Both the position numbers and the translations under genes were made by a program. Below the pieces are notes generated by a model. The model did not search any database, was not told where the DNA came from, and saw only the letters and a program-made list of their open reading frames with translations. Of a stretch of 64,000 bases of DNA, positions 37,513 to 50,346 are shown one piece after another; the stretch's first letter is position 1; every line of letters starts with the position of its first letter. This stretch comes from Nocardioidaceae bacterium (lineage in GTDB: Bacteria > Actinomycetota > Actinomycetes > Propionibacteriales > Nocardioidaceae), in the NCBI GenBank assembly GCA_030447865.1, contig JAUJOD010000002.1, positions 193,881-257,880 on the forward strand, given 5' to 3'.

Positions 37513-39110
37513 CATCGGTGCGGGTCACCACGTCCGCGTCGTACGACGATGTGCTCGAGCGGCTGGTGCAGGACTCGGTAGCGAGCAAGCTGGCGGCCCA
37601 GGACGCGACGCTGTGGGGCCCGAAGGCCCAGGCGGAAGCCGGGCAGCGACTCTCCTGGGTGAGCCTGCCGGTTTCGTCGCGCCCGCTGCTGGCCGAGATC
37701 GACGCGCTGCGGGCACAGTTGCGTGCCGAGGGCCTCGACCGGGTGGTGCTGTGCGGCATGGGCGGCTCGTCGCTGGCGCCGGAGGTGATCACCCGCAGCT
37801 ACGGCGTACCGCTGGAGATCCTTGACTCGACCAACCCGAGCGTGGTGGCGCGCGCGCTGTCCGCGGATCTGCACCGCACCGTCGTCGTGGTGTCGAGCAA
37901 GTCCGGTGGCACCCTCGAGACCGACAGCCAGCGGCGCACGTTCACCGCAGCGTTCGAAGCGGCGGGCATCGACGCGCCGTCGAGGTTCGTCGTGGTGACC
38001 GACGCCGGCTCCGACCTGGAGAAGCTGGCCACCGAGGCCGGGTACCGCAAGGTGTTCCTCGCCGACTCCTCGGTCGGTGGCCGCTACAGCGCGCTCACCG
38101 CGTTCGGTCTGGTGCCCAGCGCGCTCGCCGGTGTTGAGGTGGCGGAACTTCTCGACGCCGCCGAGGGGGTGATGGCTGAGCTGGCCGCCGACACCCCCGA
38201 TAACCCTGGGCTGGTGCTGGCCGCTGCGCTCGCCGGCGATTCAGGCCGTGACAAGGTCGTCATCGCAAACGCCGGCGCCGGCATCGTGGGTTTCGCCGAC
38301 TGGGCGGAGCAGCTGATCGCAGAATCGACCGGCAAGGACGGCCGCGGCGTGCTCCCGGTCGCCGTGGAGGACCTCGAAGCACCCGAGGTTGGCCGCCCCG
38401 CTGGCGACGTCACCGTCAGCCTGCTGGCCGCTGGCGAGGGTGCGGCGGTCGACGCCGACACCGCCGGGAAGCCGTGTGCTGTCGTCTCCGGCCCGCTGGG
38501 CGCGCAGTTCCTCGCCTGGGAGACCGCCACGGCTGTTGCCGGTCGGCTGATCGGCATCAACCCCTTCGACCAGCCTGACGTCGAGAGCGCCAAGAAGGCC
38601 GCCCGAGGTCTGCTGGAGGCTCAGCCGGAAGCAGAACCCCCCGCACTCGTCGACAACGGCATCGAGGTTCGGGGAGCTGCCTCCTTGCTCGACGGCGTCG
38701 ACACCGCAGCCGGTGCCGTCGAGGCGCTGCTGAGAGAGCTTGGCGACGACGGGTACGTCGCGGTGATGGCCTACCTCGACTCCAAACGGGATGGGCGACT
38801 CCGCGACGTGCGGGCGTCGCTGTCTCGCCGTACCGGTCGGCCGGTCACCTTCGGGTGGGGGCCGCGGTTCCTGCACTCGACCGGTCAGTACCACAAGGGC
38901 GGCCCAGCGCAGGGCGTCTTCCTGCAGCTCACCAGCAGCGAGTCCGACGACGTGGAAATCCCCGACCGGCCGTTCACTTTCGGCTCCCTGATCGCCGCGC
39001 AGGCGGCAGGAGACGCGGCGGTGCTCGCCGACTCCGGACGGCCGGTGCTGCGGCTGCACCTGCAGGATCCCACGACGGGCGTCGCCGCCGTACAGGAGCT
39101 GCTGGCATGA
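37509..39110 (+). CDS. pgi: Glucose-6-phosphate isomerase
   Basis: This enzyme interconverts glucose-6-phosphate and fructose-6-phosphate. The 533-residue protein has an SIS-type sugar-binding text ([24 protein letters not shown]) and a C-terminal [19 protein letters not shown] block. It resembles the divergent pgi form that sits in tkt-tal operons and replaces classical PGI in some actinobacteria. The GTG start at 37509 overlaps tal, and the stop overlaps zwf (ATGA). Confidence 0.92.
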   Translation: MTSVRVTTSASYDDVLERLVQDSVASKLAAQDATLWGPKAQAEAGQRLSWVSLPVSSRPLLAEIDALRAQLRAEGLDRVVLCGMGGSSLAPEVITRSYGVPLEILDSTNPSVVARALSADLHRTVVVVSSKSGGTLETDSQRRTFTAAFEAAGIDAPSRFVVVTDAGSDLEKLATEAGYRKVFLADSSVGGRYSALTAFGLVPSALAGVEVAELLDAAEGVMAELAADTPDNPGLVLAAALAGDSGRDKVVIANAGAGIVGFADWAEQLIAESTGKDGRGVLPVAVEDLEAPEVGRPAGDVTVSLLAAGEGAAVDADTAGKPCAVVSGPLGAQFLAWETATAVAGRLIGINPFDQPDVESAKKAARGLLEAQPEAEPPALVDNGIEVRGAASLLDGVDTAAGAVEALLRELGDDGYVAVMAYLDSKRDGRLRDVRASLSRRTGRPVTFGWGPRFLHSTGQYHKGGPAQGVFLQLTSSESDDVEIPDRPFTFGSLIAAQAAGDAAVLADSGRPVLRLHLQDPTTGVAAVQELLA

Positions 39111-40645
39111 TCCAGGTCCCGCAAGCTGACCCGAACCCGCTGCGCGACCCGCAGGACCGACGGCTGCCGCGCATCGCCGGTCCGTGCGGACTGGTGATCT
39201 TCGGCGTCACCGGCGACTTGTCGCGCAAGAAGCTGATGCCCGCGGTGTACGACCTCGCAAACCGCGGCCTGCTGCCGCCCGGGTTCTCCCTGGTCGGGTT
39301 CGCCCGCCGGGACTGGGCAGACCAGGACTTCGAGCAGATCGTGCACGACGCGATCCGCGAGCATTCCCGCACCGGGTTTCGCGAGGAGGTCTGGCGCCAG
39401 CTCGCGAAGGGCTTCCGGTTCGTGCCGGGCGACTTCGCCGACGACGTGGCCTTCTCGCAGCTGCGTGACACCATCGAGGAGCTCGACCGGGAGCGCGGCA
39501 CCGCCGGCAACCACGCCTTCTACCTCTCGATACCGCCACGGTTCTTCCCCGACGTCGTCGCCCAGCTCAAGGAGCACGGTCTGGCCGATGAACACATCGG
39601 GTCGTGGCGCCGGGTGGTCGTCGAGAAGCCGTTCGGCCACGACTTGAAGAGCGCGCAGGAGCTCAACGCGATCGTCTCGGAGGTCTTCCCGCCCGAGGCC
39701 GTCTTCCGGATCGACCACTATCTCGGAAAGGAGACGGTGCAGAACATCTTGGCGCTGCGGTTCGCCAACCAGCTGTTCGAGCCGATCTGGAACGCCAACT
39801 ACGTCGACCACGTGCAGATCACGATGGCCGAAGACATCGGCATCGGCGGACGAGCCGGTTACTACGACGGCATCGGCGCCGCCCGCGACGTCATCCAGAA
39901 CCACTTGCTGCAGCTGATGGCGCTCGTCGCCATGGAGGAGCCCACCTCGTTCGACGCGTACAGCCTGCGCATCGAGAAGCAGAAGATCCTGCGCTCGGTC
40001 GAGCTGCCCTCCAGGCTCGACCTGCACACCGCACGCGGTCAGTACGTCGACGGGTGGGCCGGCGGTGAGAAGGTCAAGGGTTTCCTGCAGGAGGAAGACA
40101 TCCCTAAGGACTCGCGCACCGAGACCTACGCCGCGATCAAGCTGGGCATCGACACCCGCCGGTGGGCGGGCGTGCCCTTTTACCTGCGGCACGGCAAGCG
40201 GCTGGGGCGGCGGGTCACCGAGGTCGCGGTGGTGTTCAAGAAGGCGCCCCACCTGCCATTCACCGAGACCGCGACCGAGGAGCTGGGGCAGAACGCCCTG
40301 GTGATCAGGGTGCAGCCCGATGAGGGGGTGACCGTGCGGTTCGGCTCGAAGGTGCCCGGCACCGCCATGGAGATCCGTGACGTCAACATGGACTTCGCCT
40401 ACGGAGGCGCCTTCGTCGAGTCAAGCCCGGAGGCGTACGAGCGACTGATCCTTGACGTCCTGCTCGGTGACCCGCCGCTGTTCCCGCAGCATGAGGAGGT
40501 GGAGTTGTCGTGGCAGATCCTCGACCCGATCATCGCCTACTGGGGCAACCACGGCCACCCCGAGCCCTATCCAGCGGGCACCTGGGGCCCCAAGTCGGCC
40601 AGCGACATGCTGGCCCGCGACGGCCGGGTGTGGCGCCGCCCGTGA
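39107..40645 (+). CDS. zwf: Glucose-6-phosphate 1-dehydrogenase
   Basis: This is the first enzyme of the oxidative pentose phosphate branch, producing NADPH. The 512-residue protein has the NADP motif GVTGDLS (residues 33-39) and the active-site RIDHYLGKE (201-209). It overlaps pgi by four bases, and opcA, which encodes its activator, follows nine bases later. Confidence 0.96.
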   Translation: MIQVPQADPNPLRDPQDRRLPRIAGPCGLVIFGVTGDLSRKKLMPAVYDLANRGLLPPGFSLVGFARRDWADQDFEQIVHDAIREHSRTGFREEVWRQLAKGFRFVPGDFADDVAFSQLRDTIEELDRERGTAGNHAFYLSIPPRFFPDVVAQLKEHGLADEHIGSWRRVVVEKPFGHDLKSAQELNAIVSEVFPPEAVFRIDHYLGKETVQNILALRFANQLFEPIWNANYVDHVQITMAEDIGIGGRAGYYDGIGAARDVIQNHLLQLMALVAMEEPTSFDAYSLRIEKQKILRSVELPSRLDLHTARGQYVDGWAGGEKVKGFLQEEDIPKDSRTETYAAIKLGIDTRRWAGVPFYLRHGKRLGRRVTEVAVVFKKAPHLPFTETATEELGQNALVIRVQPDEGVTVRFGSKVPGTAMEIRDVNMDFAYGGAFVESSPEAYERLILDVLLGDPPLFPQHEEVELSWQILDPIIAYWGNHGHPEPYPAGTWGPKSASDMLARDGRVWRRP

Positions 40646-40654
40646 GGAGGACCG

Positions 40655-41704
40655 ATGAGCACTGAGCTGTCGAACACCAACGCGAGCGAGATCGGCCAAG
40701 CCCTGCTGGCGGCCCGTCGCAAAGCAGGATCGCCGTCGATGGGCATGGTGCTGACCCTTGTCGTCGTCACCGACGAGCGGGACCACTACGACGCCCTCAA
40801 GGTGGCCCACGCTGTCTCGCGGGAGCACCCCTCCCGCATCCTCGGGGTGATCCGCCGCTCCCCCCGCGGTGCGGCCAATGTCGACGCGGAGATTCGGATC
40901 GGCGAGGGGGGTGGTTCAGGTGAGTCGGTCCTGCTCCGGCTTTCCGGTGAGGTCGCCAACCACGCCGAGAGCGTCGTACTGCCGTTGCTGCTTCCTGACT
41001 CCCCTGTCGTCGCGTGGTGGCCGACCAAGCCGCCCGACGACCCTGCTGCAGACCCCCTGGGCGCGCTGGCGCAGCGCCGCATCACCGACACGGTCACCAA
41101 CCCTCGTAGCAAGATTCCCGCTCTGGTCACCCAGTGCCGCAACTACACACCAGGCAACACCGACCTGTCCTGGACCCGGCTGACGCCATGGCGGGCGTTG
41201 CTCGCGGCCGCCCTCGACCAGTACCCCGCCCGGATCCGCGGCGGGCGGGTCACCGCCGAGCGAGCCAACCCCAGTGCCGACCTGCTGGCTGCGTGGCTCA
41301 GCGACCGGCTACACGTCCCGATCGAGCGGGCCAGCTCCAAGGGGCCGGGCATCACCGACGTGGCGCTGTTCACCGGCGGCGGGGAGATCGAGATCACCCG
41401 GCCGGATGGCCGACTGGCGTCGTTTTCCGTGCCCAACACGAACGACCGCCCGGTTGCATTGAAGCGGCGCGACACCGCTGAGCTACTCGCGGAGGAACTC
41501 CGTCGGCTCGACCCCGACGACATCTACGAAGCGACGGTTCAGGCCGTCTGTCGCCTCAGCGACGCTGACGGCAACGCGAAGCCACCCAAGGGTGAAACCA
41601 ACAAGCCGGCGAAGCAGTCCGAGGAACGTGGTTCCGGCAGCGTCTCCAAGCCAGTGAAGAAGCCCGCCGCCGCCAAGGCGACCAGCCGACGCGCCTTGTC
41701 GTGA
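40655..41704 (+). CDS. opcA: Glucose-6-phosphate dehydrogenase assembly protein OpcA
   Basis: OpcA is required for assembly and full activity of Zwf in cyanobacteria and actinobacteria. This 349-residue protein contains the conserved REHPSRILGVI and LLPDSPVVAWWP text and ends in a low-complexity Lys/Pro/Ala tail. A GAGGAGG ribosome site precedes the ATG at 40655. The stop overlaps the pgl start (GTGA). Confidence 0.93.
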   Translation: MSTELSNTNASEIGQALLAARRKAGSPSMGMVLTLVVVTDERDHYDALKVAHAVSREHPSRILGVIRRSPRGAANVDAEIRIGEGGGSGESVLLRLSGEVANHAESVVLPLLLPDSPVVAWWPTKPPDDPAADPLGALAQRRITDTVTNPRSKIPALVTQCRNYTPGNTDLSWTRLTPWRALLAAALDQYPARIRGGRVTAERANPSADLLAAWLSDRLHVPIERASSKGPGITDVALFTGGGEIEITRPDGRLASFSVPNTNDRPVALKRRDTAELLAEELRRLDPDDIYEATVQAVCRLSDADGNAKPPKGETNKPAKQSEERGSGSVSKPVKKPAAAKATSRRALS

Positions 41705-42456
41705 CGTCGCCGACCGTCGTCGTCCACCGAAACGCAGAGCTGCTGGCGGAGTCGGTGTGCGCCCGGCTGATGACCGCACTCATCGACGTACAGGCGTCCG
41801 GGCGGGTGCCGTCGTGGGTGCTGACCGGGGGGACCATCGCCGACCGGGTGCACCGGGCGGTTGCCGCGTCGCCCGCCCGCGACGCGGTCGACTGGTCGCG
41901 GGTGGACCTGTGGTGGGGCGACGAGCGATTCCTGCCCAGCGGTGCCGAGGAGCGCAACGAGACCCAGGCCCGAGCGGCGCTGCTCGACCAGCTACCCCTT
42001 GACCCGGGCCGGGTGCACCCGATGCCCGCGGCTGACCACGGCGTCGACGACCTGGAGGGCGCTGCCGCCCGCTACGCCGACGAACTCCGCGCAGCGGGTG
42101 GCGATGGCGGTGGGAGTGGCCCGCTCTTCGACGTGCTGATGCTCGGCGTGGGGCCGGACGGGCATGTGGCGTCGCTGTTCCCCGGCCTGCCGGCGCTGTA
42201 CGACGATCGACCGGTGGCAGCTGTCAGAGACGCGCCGAAGCCACCGCCCACCCGGCTGACGCTGACGCTCGGGACCCTGGGAAGGGCGCGTGAGGTGTGG
42301 TTCATCGCGTCGGGTGAGGAGAAGGCGGCGGCCGTTCATCGCGCGTTGAGCGGGTCCGACGTTGTCGACACACCGGCCGCCGGCCCCCGCGGCCTGCACC
42401 GCACCCGCTGGCTGCTCGACGAGGCCGCTGCCTCCGTCGACGGGAGCGCCAGGTGA
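41701..42456 (+). CDS. pgl: 6-phosphogluconolactonase
   Basis: This enzyme hydrolyses 6-phosphogluconolactone, the Zwf product. The 251-residue protein of the DevB/SOL type has LTGGTIADRVH, WWGDERFLP and MLGVGPDGHVASLFPG motifs. Its GTG start overlaps opcA and its stop overlaps rtcB (GTGA). Confidence 0.95.
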   Translation: MTSPTVVVHRNAELLAESVCARLMTALIDVQASGRVPSWVLTGGTIADRVHRAVAASPARDAVDWSRVDLWWGDERFLPSGAEERNETQARAALLDQLPLDPGRVHPMPAADHGVDDLEGAAARYADELRAAGGDGGGSGPLFDVLMLGVGPDGHVASLFPGLPALYDDRPVAAVRDAPKPPPTRLTLTLGTLGRAREVWFIASGEEKAAAVHRALSGSDVVDTPAAGPRGLHRTRWLLDEAAASVDGSAR

Positions 42457-43624
42457 AACAGATCGGGAAGCGCCTGCTGAGTTGGGCGTCGATTCTCGAC
42501 CCCCAGACGAGAGCACAGGCGGAGCGGGCTGCACAGATGCCATTCATCTACCCTCACCTCGCACTGATGCCCGACGCGCATCTCGGCAAGGGCGCCACTG
42601 TCGGCTCTGTCATCCCAACACTGGGCGCGATCATCCCCGCCGCCGTGAGTGTCGACATCGGTTACGGGATGATCGCCGTGCGAACGCAGTTCACAGCTGC
42701 TGAGCTTCCATCCGAACGTCGGGTGCTGCGCGAGGCCATCGAGGCGGCCGTGCCGCTCTCGGCCGGCAAGTACAACCGCGACGTCGCACGTCAGCACACG
42801 GACGACCGGATCGCCCGTCTCGACGATGCTGCGACCGATGCAGGATTCGACCCGGCTAGTTATGCGGCGAACTGGCCACTTCAGTTGGGAACGCTGGGTT
42901 CCGGTAACCACTTCATCGAGGTGAGCCTCGACGAGATGGACCGCGTCTGGCTCTTCCTCCACTCCGGCTCTCGAGGTGTCGGAAACAAGATCGCCCAACG
43001 TCACATCAAGGTCGCCCAAGCGCTCTGCCAGAGGTGGTGGATCGACCTGCCGGACCGCGACCTCGCGTACCTGGTCGAAGGCACCGACGAGTTCTGGAGC
43101 TACATCCGCGAGCTTCGATGGGCGCAGGAGTTCGCACTTCTCAACCGGGAGGAGATGATGGACCGCGTCGTTACCTGCTTTGAACAGTGGGTGGGCGCGG
43201 CCGTGCACCGCACCGAGTCGGTCAACTGCCACCACAACTACACCGCGCAGGAGCGGCACTTCGGCAAGGACGTGTGGCTTTCGCGCAAAGGCGCGATCAA
43301 CGCCAGCGAAGGTGTCGCTGGGCTGATTCCAGGGTCGATGGGTACGCGCTCGTACGTGGTGACTGGCAAGGGGAACCGGCCCTCACTCAACTCCTCCCCC
43401 CCCATGGCGCTGGCCGCGAGTATTCCCGGTCGGCTGCCCGTAAGACGTTCACCTCCGATGACTTGCGAGCCGCGATGGGCGACATCGAGTACCGCGACAC
43501 TGACGCGTTCATCGACGAGATCCCCGCGGCGTACAAGGACATTGACGTCGTCATGGACGATGCCGCCGACCTTGTCGAGGTCAAGCACACGCTCCGGCAG
43601 ATCGTCAATGTAAAGGGCGACTGA
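42453..43624 (+). pseudogene. rtcB: RtcB-type RNA ligase, frameshifted at the catalytic His
   Basis: RtcB joins 2',3'-cyclic-phosphate and 5'-OH RNA ends using GTP and manganese. From the GTG at 42453 the frame shows GSGNHFIEV, LHSGSRGVGN, CHHNY and GSMGTRSYVVTGKGN, as in the family. At a run of eight C (43396-43403) the frame breaks; the correct ending, PHGAGREYSRSAARKTFT with the guanylylated His, is in another frame that stops at 43624. In addition the metal-binding Cys of VDIGCGM is Tyr71 here. The start overlaps the pgl stop, so it is coupled to the pentose phosphate operon. A sequencing error in the C-run is possible. Confidence 0.85.
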
Positions 43625-43672
43625 GGTTCGAGACCTCCCGCGCCGATGCAGACCGGTGAGTCGTCCCCCCGG

Positions 43673-44029
43673 CTAGTAGAGGATCTCGCCGGACTTGCGC
43701 TTGGCACGCAGGGTCTGCAGGGCCTCGTCGAGGATCTCCTTGGCCTCGGCGTCGGAGCGGCGCTCCTTCACGTAGGCAAGGTGGGTCTTGTAGGGCTCGA
43801 CCTTCGGGGGCGGCGGCGGGTTCTCGGAGTCGCGGTTTGCCGGCAACCCGCACTTGGGGCAGTCCCAGGTGAACGGCACCTGGGCGTCGACGGCGAACAT
43901 CGGCGCCGTCTCGTGCCCGTTGGCGCAGAAGTACACGATCCGCTGCCGAGGCGCGGTGTCACCGCGTTCGGCCTCACCCATGGGCCCGGCACCGACTCGA
44001 CTGCCACGAATCGCGTTGCCACCAGCCAC
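43673..44029 (-). CDS. rbpA: RNA polymerase-binding protein RbpA
   Basis: RbpA is the actinobacterial protein that binds RNA polymerase and sigma A/B and stabilises open complexes. This 118-residue protein has the N-terminal RGSRVGAGPMG tail, the zinc-knuckle-like core (FCANGHETAPMF and WDCPKCGLPA) and the C-terminal sigma-interacting helix (RRSDAEAKEILDEALQTLRAKR). It is convergent with rtcB. Confidence 0.96.
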   Translation of the reverse strand: MAGGNAIRGSRVGAGPMGEAERGDTAPRQRIVYFCANGHETAPMFAVDAQVPFTWDCPKCGLPANRDSENPPPPPKVEPYKTHLAYVKERRSDAEAKEILDEALQTLRAKRKSGEILY

Positions 44030-44095
44030 TACGGGTCTCCTTGCTGAGGTTGCGTCGCCACCTGAGCGGCAGGTTGGGGCGATTGTACGTCGCGG

Positions 44096-44329
44096 TCAGG
44101 CGGACTTCATCAGCAAGCCGAGGGCAACGATGCAGGCAAACCAGATCAGCGCGATGCCGATCGTGATGCGGTCAAGGTTCTTCTCGGCCACCGACGAGCC
44201 CCCGAGACCACTCGAGACGCCGCCGCCGAACATGTCGGACAGACCACCGCCGCGGCCCTTGTGGAGCAGGATCATCACGATGAGCAGGGCGCTGGTGAGC
44301 ACCAGCAGAATGCTGAGAACCTCAATCAC
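44096..44329 (-). CDS. secG: Preprotein translocase subunit SecG
   Basis: This is the small Sec translocon subunit of 77 aa with two membrane helices (about residues 3-22 and 55-75) joined by the Gly-rich LLHKGRGGGLSDMFGGGVSS loop. The GTG at 44329 (VIEVLSILLVL) is the family-consistent start. It lies 28 bases after tpiA, the usual gene order. Confidence 0.93.
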   Translation of the reverse strand: MIEVLSILLVLTSALLIVMILLHKGRGGGLSDMFGGGVSSGLGGSSVAEKNLDRITIGIALIWFACIVALGLLMKSA

Positions 44330-44357
44330 AGTCGGAATCCTACCGGCTGGCGGCCGC

Positions 44358-45182
44358 TCACAAGACCGGCATGTCGTAGAACCGGCAGATGCCGCCGAAC
44401 TCGTCGGCCAGCAGGCTGGCGCCGCCGACCAGGCAGCCGTCAACGTCGGCTTCGGCCATGATCCCGGCGACGTTGGCCGCCTTGACCGAACCGCCGTAGA
44501 GCACGCGGACCGCAGCTCCGGCGGCTTGCCCGTACACGGTCGTCACGCGGTCACGGATGGCCCCGCACACCTCCTGGGCGTCGTCCGGAGTCGCCACCTC
44601 CCCTGTCCCGATCGCCCACACCGGCTCGTAGGCCACCACGGCGCCCGCCACCTCCTCGGCCGTCAGACCCGCCATTGAGCCGTCGAGCTGACCAATGGTG
44701 TGCGCGATCTGGTCGCCGGCCTGGCGTACCTCCAGTCCCTCCCCGACACACGCGATCGGGGTGATCCCCGCGTCGAGGGCCTTGCGGGCCTTCGCGCTCA
44801 CTACGGCGTCGTGCTCGCCGTGGTACTGACGCCGCTCGGAGTGCCCCACCACGACGTAGGAGCAGCCGAGCTTGGCCAGCATGCGGGCGCTGATCTCGCC
44901 GGTGTAGGCCCCGTCGTCGTGCACCGACAGGTCCTGGGCGCCGTACCGAATCCCCAACCGGTCGCCGTCGACGAGCGTCTGGACGCTGCGCAGGTCGGTG
45001 TACGGCGGCAGCACGACGACCTCGGCGCGGGCGAAGTCGTGCTTCTTGTCGGCGAGGATCCAGGCGAGCTTCTGCACCAAGACGACGGCCTCTTGGTGGG
45101 TGAGGTTCATCTTCCAGTTCCCCGCCATCAGCGGGACGCGGGCGGGCTGCGCATCGTGCTTGGACATGGCGGCGTCAGCCAT
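44358..45182 (-). CDS. tpiA: Triose-phosphate isomerase
   Basis: This glycolytic enzyme interconverts DHAP and glyceraldehyde-3-phosphate. It has [11 protein letters not shown], the catalytic His in VVVGHSERR, the catalytic Glu in [10 protein letters not shown], and the phosphate-gripping [10 protein letters not shown]. Two starts are plausible: ATG 45182 (overlapping pgk by 8 bases, 274 aa) and ATG 45167 (269 aa). It is the third gene of the gap-pgk-tpiA unit. Confidence 0.95.
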   Translation of the reverse strand: MADAAMSKHDAQPARVPLMAGNWKMNLTHQEAVVLVQKLAWILADKKHDFARAEVVVLPPYTDLRSVQTLVDGDRLGIRYGAQDLSVHDDGAYTGEISARMLAKLGCSYVVVGHSERRQYHGEHDAVVSAKARKALDAGITPIACVGEGLEVRQAGDQIAHTIGQLDGSMAGLTAEEVAGAVVAYEPVWAIGTGEVATPDDAQEVCGAIRDRVTTVYGQAAGAAVRVLYGGSVKAANVAGIMAEADVDGCLVGGASLLADEFGGICRFYDMPVL

Positions 45183-46377
45183 CCAGTACGTCGAGCCCTG
45201 GCAGCCGCTTGCCCTCGAGGTACTCGAGGCTGGCTCCGCCGCCGGTGGAGATGTGCCCGAACTCGTCGTCGCGGAAGCGGAGCTGGCGCACCGCCGCTGC
45301 AGAGTCTCCCCCGCCGACCACCGAGAGCCCGTCGATGCGCGTCAGCGCTCGGGCGACGGCGGATGTCCCGACCGCGAACTGCTCGACCTCGAAGACCCCC
45401 ATCGGTCCGTTCCAGAAGGCGGTGTGGGCGTCGGCGAGCTTCGCGGCGAACGTCGCGCTCGACTCTGGCCCGATGTCGAGGCCGAGCTGATCCGTCGGCA
45501 TGGACTCCGCCGGGACCACGGTGGCCGGCGCGTCCGGCGACACCTCCGGCGCCACCACGACGTCGGTCGGCAGCACGATCTCCACCCCGGCTGCCTCCGC
45601 CTGCTGCAGATACCGTCGTACGGCGTCGAGATGGTCGGCCTCCAGCAGGCTCTTGCCGACCTCGAGCCCCTTGGCCGCCAGGAAGGTGAACACCATGCCG
45701 CCGCCGATGAGCAGGCGGTCGGCCTTGGCGAGCAGGTTGTCGATCACCCCGAGCTTGTCGGACACCTTCGACCCGCCGAGCACCACGGCGTACGGCCGCT
45801 GCGGGTTGTCGGTGAGCCGGCGGAGCACCTCGACCTCCTTGAGCACCAACCCGCCGGCGGCATTCGGAAGTCGCTCGGCGATGTCGTACACGCTGGCCTG
45901 TTTGCGGTGCACGACGCCGAAACCGTCGCTGACGAAGGCGTCGGCGAGGACGGCTAGCTCGTCGGCGAAGGCGCCCCGCGCCGCAGCGTCCTTGCTCGTC
46001 TCGCCGGTGTTGAAGCGCACGTTCTCCAAGACCACGACGTCGCCGTCGGCCATGGCTTCCACGGCCTCGTGCGCCCCGGCGCCAACTGTGTCGCTCGCTT
46101 GCACCACAGCGGAACCCAGCAACTCCCCGAGCCGCGTCGACACCGGGCGCAGCGAGTACGCCGGGTTGGGCCGCCCGGCCGGACGGCCGAGGTGCGCGGT
46201 GACGACAACCTTCGCCCCGCGGGACCTCAGGTCGGCAAGCGTCGGCACGCTGGCCCTGACCCGGCCGTCGTCGGTGATCCGGCTGCCCTCCAGCGGCACG
46301 TTGAGGTCGGAGCGCACCAGCACCCGTTTGCCGCTCAGGCCGTCGAGCTCGGTCTCCAGGTCGGCAACCGTCTTCAC
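45175..46377 (-). CDS. pgk: Phosphoglycerate kinase
   Basis: Pgk makes ATP from 1,3-bisphosphoglycerate. The 400-residue protein has the substrate motif [12 protein letters not shown] near the N-terminus, the hinge region [12 protein letters not shown], and the ATP-site [10 protein letters not shown] near the C-terminus. The GTG start lies six bases after the gap stop. Confidence 0.96.
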   Translation of the reverse strand: MKTVADLETELDGLSGKRVLVRSDLNVPLEGSRITDDGRVRASVPTLADLRSRGAKVVVTAHLGRPAGRPNPAYSLRPVSTRLGELLGSAVVQASDTVGAGAHEAVEAMADGDVVVLENVRFNTGETSKDAAARGAFADELAVLADAFVSDGFGVVHRKQASVYDIAERLPNAAGGLVLKEVEVLRRLTDNPQRPYAVVLGGSKVSDKLGVIDNLLAKADRLLIGGGMVFTFLAAKGLEVGKSLLEADHLDAVRRYLQQAEAAGVEIVLPTDVVVAPEVSPDAPATVVPAESMPTDQLGLDIGPESSATFAAKLADAHTAFWNGPMGVFEVEQFAVGTSAVARALTRIDGLSVVGGGDSAAAVRQLRFRDDEFGHISTGGGASLEYLEGKRLPGLDVLDG

Positions 46378-46383
46378 CGCCGG

Positions 46384-48431
<2,048 letters not shown>

Positions 48432-48490
48432 GAGACCGATCCTCCCACGCAGCAAACCGGGGTTACCACTGTCGGCGACGCTGAAAACGG

Positions 48491-49480
48491 TCATCGCATG
48501 ATTCTTTGGTACGCCGCCGCCAGCCTGTCGATGTCGTGCCGAGCGGAACCGTCCGACGCGGCGACATCGGCAAGAACCAACTCCGCGCCGAGTCCGTGAA
48601 CCGTCTCTTCGAGCATGCGCATATCTATCACACCCGCTGAGTCGGAGAGCACCACGTCCACCGCCAGATCAGGGGCGTGCAGCGCCAGCACCTCGAGATA
48701 GGTGCTCGGTGAGAACCCGTCGGTTTCGCCCTGTTGCGGCGCGAGGTTGAGCGTGACGCAGCGCCGGCCAGGTGCCGCGGTGATGGCGTCGCGCAGGTCG
48801 GGCACCAGCAGGTGCGGAAGCACGCTGGTGTACCAGGAGCCGGGGCCGAGAACCACCCAGTCGGCCGCCCGGATCGCTTCGAGCGCCTCACCGCACGCGG
48901 GCGGGCGGTCGGGCACGAGGTGCACCGACTCGACGAGGCCGGTCGTCGTCGCTACCTCCGTCTGGCCTCGCACAGTCGTCACCTGGTCCGGGCCGCTGCC
49001 GTCCGCTCCGCGCACGCGGGCCTCGATGTCGAGCGGCACCGCCGCCATCGGCAACACCCGACCGGAGGCGCCCAGCAGCCGAGCGACCCAGTCAAGTCCC
49101 TCGACATGCCCGTCGAGCAGCTCCCACAGCGCCACGATCAGCAGGTTGCCGACTGCGTGGTCGTGCAGCGACCCCGCTGTCTGGAACCGGTGCTGCAGGA
49201 GCCGGGCCCAGGTGCGGCCCCACTCGTCGTCGCGGCACAGCGCAGCGAGTGCCTGCCTGAGGTCGCCGGGGGGGAGCACCCCGAGCTCTTGGCGCAACCG
49301 GCCCGAGGAGCCGCCGTTGTCGGCGACCGTCACGACGGCGGTCAGCTGCGTGCAGAACCTCCGTAACGCGGTGAGGGTCGCCGCCAGACCATGACCGCCG
49401 CCGAGCGCCACGACCTTGAGGTCAGCAGCTACCTCATCGGTCGCCTCGGCCCAGGCGGCAGGCCGGTGGTCGGCGGTCAC
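48491..49480 (-). CDS. yvcK: Gluconeogenesis factor YvcK/CofD-like protein
   Basis: YvcK (CuvA in mycobacteria) binds UDP-sugars and supports cell-wall precursor supply on gluconeogenic carbon. This 329-residue protein opens with [18 protein letters not shown] and has [29 protein letters not shown]. The start GTG overlaps the rapZ stop (GTGA). The rapZ-yvcK-whiA order is conserved widely in Gram-positive bacteria. Confidence 0.95.
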   Translation of the reverse strand: MTADHRPAAWAEATDEVAADLKVVALGGGHGLAATLTALRRFCTQLTAVVTVADNGGSSGRLRQELGVLPPGDLRQALAALCRDDEWGRTWARLLQHRFQTAGSLHDHAVGNLLIVALWELLDGHVEGLDWVARLLGASGRVLPMAAVPLDIEARVRGADGSGPDQVTTVRGQTEVATTTGLVESVHLVPDRPPACGEALEAIRAADWVVLGPGSWYTSVLPHLLVPDLRDAITAAPGRRCVTLNLAPQQGETDGFSPSTYLEVLALHAPDLAVDVVLSDSAGVIDMRMLEETVHGLGAELVLADVAASDGSARHDIDRLAAAYQRIMR

Positions 49481-50346
49481 TCGCGGCCCAGGTCGCGGTG
49501 AACGACGAGGGCCTCCACCCCGCGTTGGCTCATCCGGGCTCCGACCTCCTCAGCGATCGCAACGCTCCGGTGCTTCCCGCCGGTGCATCCCACTGCCAGC
49601 GTGATGAACTGCTTGCGCTCCTGCAAGAAGCCGGCGTACACCACGTCGAGCAGACCCTCGAGACGGTCGAGGAACTGCCTGGCTGCCGGCTGAGCCAGCA
49701 CGTACGTCAAGACGTTGTCGTCAAGACCCGTCAGTGGTCGCAGCTCGGGTATCCAGTGCGGGTTGGGAAGGAAGCGCATGTCGACCACCATGTCGGCGTC
49801 GACCGGGATGCCGTACTTGAAGCCGAACGACATCACCGTCGCCCGAACCACGGGTGCGTCGGCGTCGGCGAAGGCGACTTCGATCTTGGTGGCCAACTGG
49901 TGCACGTTCAGCGTCGACGTGTCGATGAGTACGTCGGCGTCGCCACGCAGGTCGCGCACAATGTCGCGTTCTCTTGCGATGCCGTCGAGCAACCGCGAGC
50001 CCGCCTGCAACGGGTGCGGTCGACGGACGGCCTCTTGGCGGCGCACCAGCACATCGTCGGAGGCCTCGAGAAACAGGATCCGCGGCCGCAGTCCCTGGTC
50101 GGCCAGGCTCGCCAGGGCGCCACGCAGGTCGGCGAAGAAAGCGCCCGAGCGTACGTCGACGACGACCGCGATCTGCACCGACTCGCCCTGCTCGGCCTCG
50201 ATCAGCCGGACGACCGTCGGGAGCATCTGTGGAGGGAGGTTGTCGATGACGAACCAGCCGAGGTCCTCCAGCGCCTTGGCCGCAGTGCTCCGGCCCGCGC
50301 CGCTCATCCCCGTGACGATGATGAGATCACTGGTGGCCCCGCTCAC
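49477..50346 (-). CDS. rapZ: RNase adapter/nucleotide-binding protein RapZ
   Basis: This is a P-loop protein of the RapZ/YvcJ family with 289 aa. It has Walker [15 protein letters not shown] near the N-terminus and the C-terminal binding domain with [26 protein letters not shown] and [10 protein letters not shown]. In proteobacteria RapZ controls glucosamine-6-phosphate synthase expression; in actinobacteria the role is unsettled. It overlaps uvrC and yvcK by four bases. Confidence 0.95.
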   Translation of the reverse strand: MSGATSDLIIVTGMSGAGRSTAAKALEDLGWFVIDNLPPQMLPTVVRLIEAEQGESVQIAVVVDVRSGAFFADLRGALASLADQGLRPRILFLEASDDVLVRRQEAVRRPHPLQAGSRLLDGIARERDIVRDLRGDADVLIDTSTLNVHQLATKIEVAFADADAPVVRATVMSFGFKYGIPVDADMVVDMRFLPNPHWIPELRPLTGLDDNVLTYVLAQPAARQFLDRLEGLLDVVYAGFLQERKQFITLAVGCTGGKHRSVAIAEEVGARMSQRGVEALVVHRDLGRE

